A stretch of 64,000 bases of DNA from Nymphalis io (lineage: Eukaryota > Arthropoda > Insecta > Lepidoptera > Nymphalidae): the NCBI RefSeq assembly GCF_905147045.1, contig NC_065904.1, forward strand, positions 11,532,001 to 11,596,000. Direction: 5' to 3'. Of the stretch, positions 32,778 through 44,195 are shown piece after piece (within the stretch, counting starts at the first letter, position 1; each line of letters opens with the position of its first letter). Under the pieces are notes generated by a model, which made no database searches, was not told where the DNA came from, and worked only from the letters and a program-made list of their open reading frames with translations. A program made the position numbers and the translations under genes.

Positions 32778-34426
32778 AAGTATTTTATTTTATTATATAC
32801 AGTAGCAATTTTTTTACTGTGACTACTTACAACGTACAAACGTAACCTATGTGTTAGAAATTACTTCTCAATGCATCAGATAGAAAAAAAAGAATAGCAG
32901 TAAAAGAAATAAATACATAAAAAATTACTTACTATGCTAAATTGTTTTAAAAGAGTTTAATCGTGATAAAAATATGTGTTTAATATATATCAGGCATCAT
33001 ATCTGGCTACACACGGGTCTTGCCCGCCAAATATCTGGATTAAACTGGATTAAACTAGACAGAACTTCAATAAAACTCAAATCATATGGAGTGCTTATGA
33101 CTTAGAGAAAGCGATGTTGCTTAAACCAAGGAGCTTATTTTTTCTATAAAGCTCTGTATACTAGGATAAGTGACGCGAAGCTACGAGTTCTGAAAATCTG
33201 TATATACATATAAATATAAAAATCAAATACTAAATCCTATTTAGCAGCAAAGTAATTGTGTAAAAATTCACACAATTGCTTAATGCCTTAAGATATCATA
33301 CAAAAGTCGGTACTTTAAAGTCTTGAAATATTAGGAACGGCGTTATTGTTGAGAGAATATTATTTATCGTCGTTTATCACATCTTTAAGAAACACGGGTG
33401 CTTTGTTCGCTTATCTCTTGTTACTGTAGAATACTGAGGAATATGGAAGTGGCATTCTCCTAATTAAATATACAAGTTTTTATCATTAACACCAATGCAT
33501 GAAAACTTTGACCATCGTCATAATCCACCGAATGGAGGGAATATGAAGAAAAATTCCTAGAAGGTAAAATTTTGGTCTCTCCTTTGTAAGAATCAAGCTA
33601 CTATTCTTTATGAAAAAAGGTATAAGTAAGTTTTATTTCGATTAAAAAGTTTAGATTTGGTACAATTAAATTTTCAGTGGCTCTCCTAACGATCTGTTTC
33701 TTATTTTAAATCTTGTTAACAATTGTTCTTATTTTTGTATACTCCAATATTTCCTGGTGTAACAGTGTCAATTTGAAGCCGCAAGAACTAAATTAAGAAT
33801 CTTTGTTTATTAGATATTAGGTTCTTACTATGAAATCGCTATTTTTTAATTAAAGGTTTAATTTTAATTAACTTTGAATTAGTTAATCAAAAAAACGTCA
33901 ATCGTTGAATCGTAAGAACCAAATATTTGTAACACTGATAATAAACGATTACCGATTCTCGATCATGAAGACAATCGTTTCAGTAAAATATATAGAATTT
34001 TATACAGCATTTTCGATAGCATTTCCATATATCTTATTCTATGTTTCCAGTAATATACGAAATTACACACTTCCCTAAGTGTCGCGTCCGCGATTTCAAA
34101 GGAGTCAAATATATCGACGTCGTAAACTAATGAATGCCGCAAGAAACGTAATAACGCAAATGTACCGATTTGTACTGGGGTGGGTTTGATATCTCGTTCA
34201 CGACGAAGTCTTCGTGTGTATTACGAATTACTACGCTACATTTTTTTTATATTCGTTTTGATTTTAAATAAACTAAACAAAATTGAGTTTAATTTTAATT
34301 TGACATTATGTAAATGAAGAGATAGAACTCTTTTTAGTATTGAAAATCAATTTTCATATTTTAATTTTATAAGTGAGATGAACAAAATTTCAAGATCAAA
34401 TTTGATTACAATAACTATTTTTTTGA
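32778..34426. other. AT-rich DNA, nothing recognised
   Basis: About 1.6 kb without a repeat family of this window or a convincing exon. Confidence 0.5.
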
Positions 34427-34651
34427 TGAGAAGGGTTTTGGAACCACGCTGCTCCAATGCGGGTTGGTTGAATACACATGTGGCAGAATTTCAGTGAAAT
34501 TAGACACATAAAGGTTCGCGATGTTTTCCTTCACCGTCAAGCAGGAGATGAATTATAATCACAAATTAAGCACATGAAAATTCAGTGCTGCTTGTCCGGG
34601 TTTGAACCCACGATTATCGATTAAAATTCACGCGTTCACAGGCTGTTACTT
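34427..34651 (-). mobile_element. SINE-B copy with chimeric end
   Basis: Antisense SINE-B from AACCACGCTGCTCCAATGCG through TTTTCCTTCACCGTCAAGCA and B box GGGTTTGAACCC to ATTCACGCGTT. There the head stops and at 34637-34651 CACAGGCTGTTACTT follows, which is the 3' end of SINE-B in the opposite orientation. The usual antisense tail at the left end is also missing. Confidence 0.75.
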
Positions 34652-35842
34652 CTACTTCACTATTTTTAAGTTCGAGTAAAACGTTTTTGAAAATAATCAC
34701 TTCTGTCAAAGATGAAAAAAAAATATTACAAAAAAAACACACAACACGATCTCAACGCACTATTTGATAATGAACTCGCTGACAAAAAGTAACCCATGAG
34801 CTTTTTATTTAAGTAATACTAGCTTAAACAGCAAACTAATATCTATCTAGCAGGTCCCATAGACGCTGTATCCGTGTCTTAGTTTCAATAAGTATTTGGC
34901 CCTGCTTCTCAAAGCCATAATCATTGATTACCGATCAAGAATTCGGTAACAGGCAATTAGCCTCATTTGCGACAGAAGGAACCATTGGAACTACAATTAA
35001 ACCACATGATCGATTTACGACATTCATTGCACGTAAATCAATGTTTAGCGCAATGTTGATGGATTTACAGTTTTCGTTAAGGCTAATGAGAGATTGCGAC
35101 AACGGCTGCTCGTTAACCGAGTCACGGCAATTTTTAATTCGACTTTTATAAATAATTAACTTTCTGGTTAACTGGCCTGTGTTGCTGATCGATCGTATAT
35201 TGTATTGTTAGGCCTCTTTGATGTTTTATAAAAGGCTGTATTTGCGGGTATTTCTATGTCTTGAATTATATAACCATACTAATTCAATTTTATTCTATTA
35301 TCTTTGTAACTTGATTTTTACTAGTCAGTTTCCTGTCGAGTGTTCTCTCGGTGAAATCTATAATCCGGTGTTACTTTTAATTTTTATATAGTCTTATAAA
35401 ATGTTCATAAGAGCTCGCAAGAAACTACTTGAATAAAGTATATTTTAATTTAATATGATTTAATTTGATTAAGTAGAAGGAAAATCAACTCAATCCAAAG
35501 TTTGGAGATATAGAATAAGATAAGAATAGATGGCTTTGAATTTAGAATATTATCAAGATCAATTACTTACTCAAGTCTACTTACATACATGTCTTACTTC
35601 AACTAAGTATTCAACTTATACCAGGAGTCCCAAGAATAGAAGGATCGTAGAAATCTGCCACTTTCATATCGCTACGTGAATTATGAATATATAAAGGCAT
35701 AAGAAGCGTTACAGATACGTGCTACGGAGAAATATAGAAAGCGATTGGAGCTCATAGAAGTTTAGTAGATTTGACGATTTGATTGAATGGTATTGATGTG
35801 TAAGAACTCCATATGTCAGAGCCTTCACTACTCTATTAAACA
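34652..35842. other. non-coding DNA; a 75-codon frame not called
   Basis: 34924-35151 is open on the plus strand and has fairly balanced composition, but no recognisable domain, splice context or repeat. Nothing else was seen. Confidence 0.4.
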
Positions 35843-36138
35843 GTTTTTTTTTATATATAAAATAGGAAGATGGACGAGCATATGGGCCACCTGATGGTAA
35901 GTGGTCACCAAACGCCCTTAGACATTGGCATTGTAAGAAATGTCAACCATCGCTTATAGCCAATGCGCCACCAACCTTGGGAACTAAGATTTTATGTCCC
36001 TTGTGCCTGTAATTACACTGGCTCACTCACCCTTCAAACCGGAACACAACAATATTAAGTATTGCTGTTTTGCGGTAGAATACCTGATGAGTGGGTGGTA
36101 CCTACCCAGACGAGCTTGCACAAAGCCCTACCACCAGT
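35843..36138 (-). mobile_element. SINE-A copy, full length
   Basis: Antisense copy with T-run at 35843-35852, AAAATAGGAAGATGGACGAG, the full core, and the 5' end GCCCTACCACCAGT at right. A few substitutions in the 3' end only. Confidence 0.9.
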
Positions 36139-37289
36139 GTGGGAGAAGTATATCAAATTATATGATGTAATATTTTCACGACATTTCAGAATATCTTGCA
36201 AAATCATGAGTATTTACCTAAATCAGTGGTCAGAGAGTCATCACTTTTCCTTGGAAGTATAATTATTTCTTAATGAAAAAAAAAATACGTTTACATTGTG
36301 ACATATAACACAAAAGATGGAGTCATAATCAAATAGCTATACCGTTGTTTTATACTTTACATAAAAGTAGAAATACCCATTTTAAGATAATTAAGAAAAA
36401 TCGCTAACGCTTACGGAATTCGTGCTTAAAAAAAACGTTACCCACGTAAAAACAATTCCACCGTCCAATTAAAACACTATTAAATTCTTTCGGCGAATCC
36501 ATTAAAATCTCATTAGAACATTTCGTTAACATCTTAATATAGCGATTATTTTGGTTGCGCGGGAATTAATTTATGAAATTATATGATATTAAGAATATAA
36601 TCACTCCATTAGAAAACGATTAGTGATATTTTTATTATAAGTTACGAATCGTATGGATGTTAAATGCTTTGTTTTTTAGCAACTATATTTGATAAAAAAT
36701 ATTACAGTTACATGAATGTGAATTAAGCATAGTAGTTAAGACGTACAGCCTATAAAAAGATAGCGCGGTTCAAAGTCAATACAGCGCCATCTATCGACCA
36801 AAAGGTTAAGCATGATGAAAGTACCTTAATTGCGTTAATTCTATGTACAGAATTTATTATTGCCTGCTTTCATGGTATCATCTTAATTGTTTTTGTTAAT
36901 TAGTACCTTTTAAAGTTTTAGCGGAACGTTTTAATGACTATTATACTAATGTGACACGCCTTTTTCATGTACACTTTTTCCCGGTAATAGCAATGGGTGT
37001 CCGTCATTGAGATTGACAGATATTTTGGTATATGAAATTATGATAATTGCACAGTTATCCTTGCCTATGCGTATCATTATAATAAATTATTCGAACATGT
37101 TGTTTTGTATATTTCTTATAAACACTTTGTTGGAGTTCGTGTGCTGGATAATGTATAAAATAATACCCATTAAATGTCCAGTTGGACAAGGGGCCTCGTC
37201 TATTAATTATTACTAGGTTTGAACATTATTCCTCCACGATGACCTTATATAAGTAACATTCTTAGATGTTTAATTTAATTTGATATTTG
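36139..37289. other. AT-rich DNA, nothing assignable
   Basis: Contains AGCGCCATCTAT at 36783-36794, which recurs at 56657-56668. The 69-codon frame at 37007-37216 is hydrophobic by composition but has no known motif. Confidence 0.4.
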
Positions 37290-37402
37290 TCCGTCGAGCA
37301 TGGAATGAATTAAAAACACAAATATACACACTGGTGCTTGCTTGGGTTTGAACCCGCAATTTACCTTCAAAAGTTAAGTGTTCTAGTCACTGGGACATCA
37401 GT
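37290..37402 (-). mobile_element. SINE-B head fragment
   Basis: On the minus strand: GATGTCCCAGTGACTAGAAC (A-box region), B box GGGTTCAAACCC, AGCACCAGTG and TTCATTCCATGCTCGACGG. The 3' two thirds is missing. Confidence 0.65.
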
Positions 37403-37790
37403 TTTTAATAAATTTATATAATATATTTGCTTATTGAGGATACAGATAATCATACTTTTGTTAGTTCGAAACATAATTATACTAAATCAAGTTAACCAAC
37501 TCAAAGCGTTTCCATCAAAAAACGCAAAGTTTCATAGAGGCCATATTTTCGTCAGGCGTAAACTCATTCGGCAAATAAACTGTTTTGCTGGCCACATTGC
37601 CACAGAGTCTACACCCAACCAATTACCATTACGCTCGCACTGACGTGGAAGAAACTCGAATTATTGTTAGGCTTGAAACACAATGAGAACAGTCCTCAAA
37701 AGGGGGGTGACGTTTATACAATATAATTTTATATTTAATTAATTTGTATCATTGCAAACATAAATTAAAAAGCATTTTGCATAAAAAAAA
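37403..37790. other. AT-rich DNA, nothing recognised
   Basis: The 69-codon frame at 37434-37643 has no known motif. Confidence 0.4.
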
Positions 37791-37918
37791 CGTTGCTTAG
37801 CGACTGTTTAGTTAAACACTGATTTCTCTCAATCTGTCATTATTGATTTGACATTGGAAAAAAGGAGACACCGCATTGTTTAACTTATCACCCGCTAAAA
37901 GACATTTATAAATAAGAG
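37791..37918 (+). mobile_element. MITE-M copy 4, left end missing
   Basis: Starts inside the element at CGTTGCTTAGCGACTGTTTA, then GTTAAACACTGATTTCTCTC, CATTATTGATTTGACATTGG and GTTTAACTTATCACCCGCTA; the right end is present but damaged (ATTTATAAATAAGAG). Confidence 0.75.
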
Positions 37919-37987
37919 TAATGCTGTCTTAGGTTATGCTTTATTATGGGTACTTCGAAACACTTGAAGTTCACGTAAGTTTTTTTT

Positions 37988-38038
37988 AACAGCCCGTAAA
38001 TGTCCCACGGCTGGCCTAAGACCTCTTCATGCGGAAAA
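37988..38038 (-). mobile_element. SINE-B tail fragment
   Basis: AACAGCCCGTAAATGTCCCA, then CGGCTGGCCTAAGACCTCTTC is the antisense SINE-B 3' end. Confidence 0.7.
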
Positions 38039-38051
38039 AAAATGACACGTG

Positions 38052-38150
38052 TTGGTGGTGCATTAAAGTAATGGAATATATTCAAGCCTCCAACTTAAGG
38101 TAAAGAGGCCATTGTCCAATAGTGGCATATTAACTAGCTGTTATTCTACT
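38052..38150 (+). mobile_element. SINE-B 3' half, diverged
   Basis: TTGGTGGTGCATTAAAGTAA, then TGGAATATATTCAAGCCTCC and a worn tail (AGAGGCCATTGTCCAATAGT, then GGCATATTAACTAGCTGTTA). It faces away from the antisense tail fragment just to its left. Confidence 0.55.
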
Positions 38151-39262
38151 TTTAATTTAATTTACCTTATTTAATTTGCTGGCAATAGTGCTAGCGTCTT
38201 GAGTACAATACCGCAGGACAATCTTTTAGACGGCGTGTTTTTTCTATAAATTTGTAATGCGTATTTTGTTTTTATTTTTTTTTATTTCGAATACAATTTA
38301 CCTTTCGAATACAAAATTAATTCCATACTTAATAGCAAATATAAAAAAGACACGTATACTTTTGACATACACGTTGTTAGATACTAAATGACATTATAAA
38401 AAAGTATAAGTTTTCTCCTATTGTACCCCACGCCGTGTATACCCTCATAGTGCCAGCAACGTTAGTTATTTGCGTGAGGGCACACGATATTTTTATTCAT
38501 GGTGTTTAATAATAGAGCAGCGAACGTGAGCGACTGACAACGATCGATTGTACCATCGCCTTTTTTTCATGTTTATCAATATTAATACAATACATAATAT
38601 ATTTATAAGAGAATGTAAGTCGCTTAGGAATGAGATGCTCACGAGTGTTTCAATAATGCCGCGGTGGTTCAGTAGCTAGCATGCAGATCAAGGTTCCAGT
38701 GTCTAATCTTAGGTTGAATCCCAGATTTATAGGGTTTATTGTTAATAAGTATAAAAGTTAGTAAGATGTAAAATGACCAATTTTTATATGACAAATAGAT
38801 AAAAATTGCCTGCGTCTGTTTATGTGTTATAAGCCTTTGTTTGTCGAATTAAAATTAATATTTTTGATAGTGTTTTTAGATATTTTTTTAATAACAACCG
38901 ATGATATAAACTAAACGAAAATTAAAAAACATATATATATATCCTGACGTTAGATTGGTCTATTTCAGATGTATTACAAAAATGCGATATTTACATTTGC
39001 TCCTAAAAGTTCGTACGTTTTAGTATTCTCTGATAACCCGATTAAGGGATTTTTAAGCACGTTCAATGTTCATTTATTAACAACCATTGGACTATTATGA
39101 TACCCTTGAGTATATATGGGCTGATCCTCTTTGACGCTGCTGTAACGACGAGGTATTATGATATATATATTTAAAATCATTTTTACGTCAGTATGTACAA
39201 TTAGTTGTGCTAATGCGTGAATGCACTGGCGAAGAGGGCACAAATAGCAACTACCTTGTTCT
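38151..39262. other. AT-rich DNA with a possible tRNA-like SINE scrap
   Basis: 38657-38735 (GCCGCGGTGGTTCAGTAGCT, then AGC; GGTTGAATCCC) has A-box- and B-box-like words at suitable spacing and may be a worn tRNA-headed SINE. Otherwise nothing recognised. Confidence 0.35.
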
Positions 39263-39554
39263 ACTGGTGGTAGAGCTTTGTGCAAGCTCGCCTGGGTAGA
39301 TACCACCCACTCATCAGATATTCTACCGCGAAACAGCAGTACTTGGTATTGTTGTATTCCAGCTTGAAGGGTGAGTGAGTCAGTATAATTCCAGGCACAA
39401 AGGACATAACATCTTAGTTCTCAAGTTTGGTGGTACATTGGTGATGTAAGCGATGTTTAACATTTCTTACAATGCCAATGTCTATGGGCGTTGGTGACCA
39501 CTTAACATGAGTTGGCCCATATTCTCGTCCGCCTTTCTATTCTATAAAAAAAAA
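39263..39554 (+). mobile_element. SINE-A copy, full length, diverged
   Basis: ACTGGTGGTAGAGCTTTGTG at start and TCTATAAAAAAAAAC at end, with many substitutions (ATTCCAGCTTGAAGGGTGAG, TTAACATGAGTTGGCCCATA). Confidence 0.88.
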
Positions 39555-39875
39555 CAAGGAAATTACGGATTACAACCTAAAAATTGCGACTCATAATAGA
39601 GATGACCAAATTATGGCAGGACTGGCTGACCATCCAGACCAGGAATACAAAATCTCACAAAGACAACTAACCTTTAGAAGTCAACTGGCACACATTTCGA
39701 GTCAATAAAGTAGTCATCTAGAGTCTACGACGTCAAATGTTTTAATCCTGAAATGAAGATTTTGATGCTGCCAGGTAATATATATGGAGGCACTTTAAAA
39801 TAATATCAATATACATTACATATAAAATACACCAAAATACAACAACAACGCCTGTAAAGATACAATTTAAAAAAA
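39555..39875 (+). repeat. repeat F copy 2 (most complete)
   Basis: Begins about GGAAATTACGGATTACAACC, includes ATAATAGAGATGACCAAATT, AGAAGTCAACTGGCACACAT, GAGTCAATAAAGTAGTCATC, TTTTAATCCTGAAATGAAGA, TGCTGCCAGGTAATATATAT and ends in an A-run. It shares segments with 30615-30850 and with the split copy at 41985-44125. No open frame; classification unknown. Confidence 0.65.
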
Positions 39876-40460
39876 AAAATTATCTATACTCATGAAGGTT
39901 TTTTCGTAAAGCCTAACTGTAAACTACTATAGCCATATAATCCAATATTGATTTAGTGTGTAATCTATTATGTATATAAGCGAAATACCACTCATCAGGA
40001 AATCTTCTAATCTATCCGCCCGATTGACTTGAAAGTCACAGTTACTCCTTCCCCGATGTAGACGATCACTAAGAACGAATTTTACGGAAATCGTATCCAA
40101 AATACATTTTTCCTTTTATCTACCCGTGCGAAGCCGGAAACGATTAGTTATTATTGTTATATAAGTAGTCGCGATTCCCGGTTTCACCCGCGTTAGAACA
40201 CACGTTCACGCGTCACAAGCGTTAATATCATATTAATGTATGAAATATTTAAAATGTTAAGCCATGCAAGGTATTCTAAAGTAACCCGACGCGTTTTCAA
40301 TCCGCTGCGAATTAAATCGCATTACGCGACGTGTTGTAATGCAATTAATCTATCGCTGTTGTATCGTATCAACTCAAAGTGTACGGTTTCTCTTTATGTA
40401 AGAATTTTCTTTTTCTGTTTTATAATATCTAATTAATCTCATGCTAATCAATGTATGGAA
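39876..40460. other. non-coding DNA with a repeat-G-like scrap
   Basis: At about 40118-40140 CTACCCGTGCGAAGCCGGAA resembles the GCTTCGCACGGG word common in lepidopteran repeats. The rest is unrecognised. Confidence 0.35.
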
Positions 40461-40687
40461 GGGATGAGTTGCTTAATGGCTAGAGCATGTGAGTGTTTTT
40501 CGAAGATTGTGGGTTAAAATTGATAACGCACCAATAAATTATCTTGTGATAAATTTGTGTTTAAAATTCATCTCGTGCTCTGCAGCGCAATTCCGCCACA
40601 TTTATATTCATCAACGCATTGGAGCAGCGTGGTGGAACAAGCTCCAAGCCTACGGTTGGGATTCAGCAGCTTATAGGGCTATTATAT
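40461..40687 (+). mobile_element. SINE-B copy, old
   Basis: Head GGGATGAGTTGCTTAATGGC, then TAGAGCATGTGAG; body AAAATTCATCTCGTGCTCTG; CGCATTGGAGCAGCGTGGTG, then GAACAAGCTCCAAGCC; tail reduced to TTCAGCAGCTTATAGGGCTA. Confidence 0.7.
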
Positions 40688-40710
40688 AATACATATATAT
40701 GTAATGTAAT

Positions 40711-40833
40711 ATTCCACTACCAAACTTCAATACATAGTATTTATGTGTTCCGGTTTGAAGGTTGAGTGAGACAGTGTACACACAGGGACATAATCTTAGT
40801 TTTCAAGGTGGTAGCGCATTGGCAATGTTCCGT
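40711..40833 (+). mobile_element. SINE-A middle fragment, diverged
   Basis: ATTCCACTACCAAACTTCAA matches ATTCTACCGCAAAACAGCAA of the consensus, followed by TATGTGTTCCGGTTTGAAGG and GTGGTAGCGCATTGGCAATG. Both ends are missing. Confidence 0.7.
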
Positions 40834-41373
40834 ACACTAATAATTAAATTGCCAATTTATTTTCCATTAAAAAAAACCTACCAATAATTCATTACTTTGT
40901 TACATAACGCTTTTAGTAGCAACTTTAAATACATTCAGGCCCTGGATTACCCCCAACCCCGTTTCGGATTACCGACGTTCCAAATAAATTGCCAAGCAAA
41001 AACTAAACTCATCCGCGCACTACAGTTACGGCCATAATTCATGAAACGAATATAAAAACGCCTATCGCTATTTTAGCTTCGCAGATAAATGACATCGAGC
41101 TGACCCAGTACCAGAATCTATGGTGGCAATGACGAATGATCAAATAAAATTGTGACTCGTACATCGCTCGCTATTGGCAATCACTGACGGTATTAATGTA
41201 TGTTATTATTGTAGGTTTTCAATAAAGAAATAAAGCATTGAATTTCATACAAATCATTTCGTCACAGATACTAAACTTTTTCATAAAAAAAGTTTAACTA
41301 GAACATTGCTCTTAAAGAATCATCGAAAATATATCTTCCTGATTTCCGTTACAGTCGTCACTTACGTTAGTTC
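40834..41373. other. AT-rich DNA, nothing recognised
   Basis: No element or exon seen. Confidence 0.4.
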
Positions 41374-41540
41374 ACAAATGTGTGCGCAAAAAAAAAGTGC
41401 ACTCTCTATTCCCTTCCTCTCACAGCCCGATGTTATGGCAATTCGACGGGACAAATATCAAGCATGAAACCAACGGTTTGAAGTACTTTCGAGACTCAAG
41501 AGGATAACACTGTTAACTTCCTAACTACCGGCTATATATG
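41374..41540 (-). mobile_element. SINE-D body fragment
   Basis: AATGTGTGCGCAAAAAAAAA, then GTGCACTCTCTATTCCC; CCGATGTTATGGCAATTCGA; AACCAACGG match the body at 22006-22120. The head is not present. Confidence 0.7.
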
Positions 41541-41984
41541 TATCATACAGTGGCGGTATGGTAGTAATATCGCGTCATACGAAAAACTTTATATTATACA
41601 CCGACAACAGCGAAGACGGCTGCATTTGACAAATCTTTTCACGCTTTAAGAGAATTGCTGCAATAAATATCAAATATATTCATTTATCAATTTTATAAGT
41701 GTTATTTAAATGAAGAATTATTGGTTTATAATTTATGGCAAAATGTATTTTGTGACTTGTACCTTTATAATGTAATGTAATGTAATGCCTTTAAATTATT
41801 TATTTAATAGTTATTATTTATTTATTTATAGTTATATATTATATATTATAGTTATATATTATATAGTTAATTTAAGTTAAAATATTTGCATGTCATAAAT
41901 ATAGTGACAACAAACATATTATGTTTAGTGGTTTATTAAAGCAAATAAATTTTATGTAAATGAAATGAATTGAATTGACGCGTT
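41541..41984. other. low-complexity AT-rich DNA
   Basis: TAATG repeated about four times at 41766-41787, then TTATATATTATATATTATAG-type repeats to about 41870. Confidence 0.5.
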
Positions 41985-42051
41985 GCGGACACTGAGATTG
42001 ACCACTTAGGAGATTCTGGATTACAACCGAAAAATGGTTATATATAATAGA
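41985..42051 (+). repeat. repeat F copy 3, left part
   Basis: GAGATTCTGGATTACAACCG, then AAAAATGGTTATATATAATA parallels the start of copy 2 at 39560-39605. The LINE remnant follows, and the rest of repeat F resumes at about 43850. Confidence 0.5.
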
Positions 42052-43849
42052 ATTAATAATAAATAATAATAATAATAATAATAAGTAACTTTATTCACCA
42101 AAAAGAAACAAAGACAAAATTAAGGTAAAAAAGAGAACAATATGATATTTGATAATTTGGTGAAAGGGTAGGTAGGAAAAGGCAGCTAGGCTGCTTTTCA
42201 GTCTACGCCTTGCACATATGCTGCCAACACAAACGTTACATTCAGTGCAGTAAAAGGTAAAAGAAGATAAAATTACTTAAATAATAAAAGTTAATACAAT
42301 TTTATAACACGCCCATTAGGCTAAAATAAAAAAACATGCAAGCATTACTAAAACAGAGAGGTTTTTTTTTGTTTAAATTCAAGGAAAAGGAAAATATTTC
42401 ATATTGAATAAAAAATAACAATATTTAAAATGTAAAAGCAAATAGAGATATATATTTTAATAAATTAAAATCAAAATAACAATTAAATATATTAAATTCA
42501 CTTAAAAGCTGCGAAACGAAAGCTACCTCTAAATGCTTGCAAATGTGGTCTAGGCAGTACTAGTCGCGGAACTCGGCTCAATCTACAATTGGATTCATTT
42601 GTTTCAGACCATTTAAGTTTATCCGCCAAATAATTGTGAATTTTACGATATTTTAAAGTGAAAGTGATATTATTTATTATTTAAGTGTAGAGCGATTTTT
42701 CATATTTAACATATTCTTGGAATTTAAATAAGGTGTAATATGCGAATACCGAGGTATATTGTAACAAAATCTTAGACAAGAAATTTGTATTCTCTGTATT
42801 TTCCTTTCAGTTTTTTTATAAAGGCAGGGGCCACAAAGGACATCACAGTAGTCCAACTGAGATAGAACCAAGGACTTCACAAGTTTTGATTGCGCCGATT
42901 TACTCAAAAATGGTCTAAACTTATAAATCATTTTGAGTTCAATCGTATGACACATTTGACCAAGCGATACCATTTGTTGCCTAGTACAAAAAATTATGTA
43001 AGTACATTTTTGTGTATTTAATGGCAGGTCACGATTCTTCGACCAACTAAAAATATGAGAAAGATAATCATTAATATTTTGGATAGTTTTATCATTATTT
43101 TTATATGGATTGATGTTCAATAATAACTGTGTATCATCTACGTACATGTGGACTAAACTAGTTTTGACACATTCGTGAAGATCTGCCGTATAAATTGAGT
43201 ACAAAATTGGTCCAAGTATAGAACCTTGGATAACACCTCTATTAACTTTTATAACGCTAGACCTTGTAGGCCTTCCATTCATGCTAGAAACTTCTACTAT
43301 TTGTAATCTTTGAAATAACTAGAAATCCATTTACATACGAGATCAATTTCAAATTGGCAAGAAGTAAAACTATGTTGAGACAGTCAAATGCTCTACTGTA
43401 GTCTAATAGTATCAAAATTGAAGCCATATTATTATTAGATGCAGAAAGAATTTCATCAACAATAACGCTGTAGAGGAACTGTCTGACTTTCTAAAAACGG
43501 ATTGACATTTTGTAATAATGCAATGTTTTTCAAAATAGGAAGCAATTTGTTGATTTACAGCCTTTTCCAAAACCTTTGTTAAAACAGGCAATATTCCAAT
43601 TGGTCGTAAGTCTTTCACTGAGTCTGTATTTGTCTTTTTTGGAAGAGGTTTAATAATTGTAGTATTCCACGATATTGGGAAGTATCCCGTGCATAATGAA
43701 GTATTTATTATATGTGTAATAGCATCTAACGAGTATGGGAGGGTAAGTTTTACTATTTTGATAGAAATGTCATCAATACCTACGGCATTAGAGACTATAG
43801 AATTAATTAATTGAACAATTTTAGACAGATTCGCCGAATACAATCCAGA
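42052..43849 (-). mobile_element. CR1/Jockey-type LINE, truncated and decayed
   Basis: Antisense LINE with a microsatellite tail (AAT)n on the plus strand at 42052-42084, a 3' untranslated region of about 600 bp and a decayed reverse transcriptase region. The 5' part, including any endonuclease and ORF1, is absent. It lies inside repeat F. No clear target-site duplication was found at the 5' edge. Confidence 0.8.
42677..43849 (-). pseudogene. reverse transcriptase of a CR1/Jockey-type LINE, frameshifted
   Basis: Three blocks on the minus strand in different frames. 43843-43412: RT fingers (VGIDDISIKI, ISWNTTIIKPLPKK, LRPIGILPVLTKVLEKAVNQ, QSVFRKSDSSSTALL). About 43426-43340: LDYSRAFDCLN, the motif A region with its aspartate, in another frame. 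43282-42677: GVIQGSILGPILYSIYTADL (motif B) and catalytic YVDDTQL, then a SWSKNRDLPLNTQKCTYIIF stretch and a C-terminal thumb region (LSQLDYCDVLCGP). Frameshifts separate the blocks, so it is inactive. The motif set fits CR1 or Jockey-like elements, not RTE; finer assignment needs a phylogeny. Confidence 0.88.
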
Positions 43850-44125
43850 TCAGCTAAGGAATCCAATACCAATAACCGCAAGGAAGACAACTGGCACACA
43901 TTACGAATCATTGAAGAAGTCGTCGTCATAAATTGCTATGCAAACGTTAACTTTATTAGCATATAAATAAGTACCAAATTGTCATCAACTAGCAATTCTA
44001 AAATTGAATAGATGACAAAGATATATTGTAAATCTATATGGAAATTAAAAAAAAACATACAAAGAATAAAATTTATAGATAAAATACAAGGACATAGACA
44101 GCACGTCGATGGAGATACAATAATA
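43850..44125 (+). repeat. repeat F copy 3, right part
   Basis: CAGATCAGCTAAGGAATCCA, AGACAACTGGCACACATTAC, GAATCATTGAAGAAGTCGTC, then ACGTCGATGGAGATACAATA parallel copies 1 and 2. Joined with 41985-42051 it gives one repeat F split by the LINE. Confidence 0.55.
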
Positions 44126-44149
44126 ATAATGTTAAACTACAGCTACTAA

Positions 44150-44195
44150 GCTAATTATTTCTCGACAGAAAAATCCATTAACTTTTATTGGCCTG
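44150..44195 (-). mobile_element. SINE-D scrap
   Basis: CTCGACAGAAAAATCCATTA, then ACTTTTATTGGCC matches the SINE-D segment TCGACTGAAAAACCC...TTTTATTGGCCCG at 22188-22223. Confidence 0.5.

Noticed and set aside
34924..35151. 75-codon frame of balanced composition
   Set aside because: No domain, no repeat, no splice or initiation context that I can defend; a frame of this size arises easily by chance.
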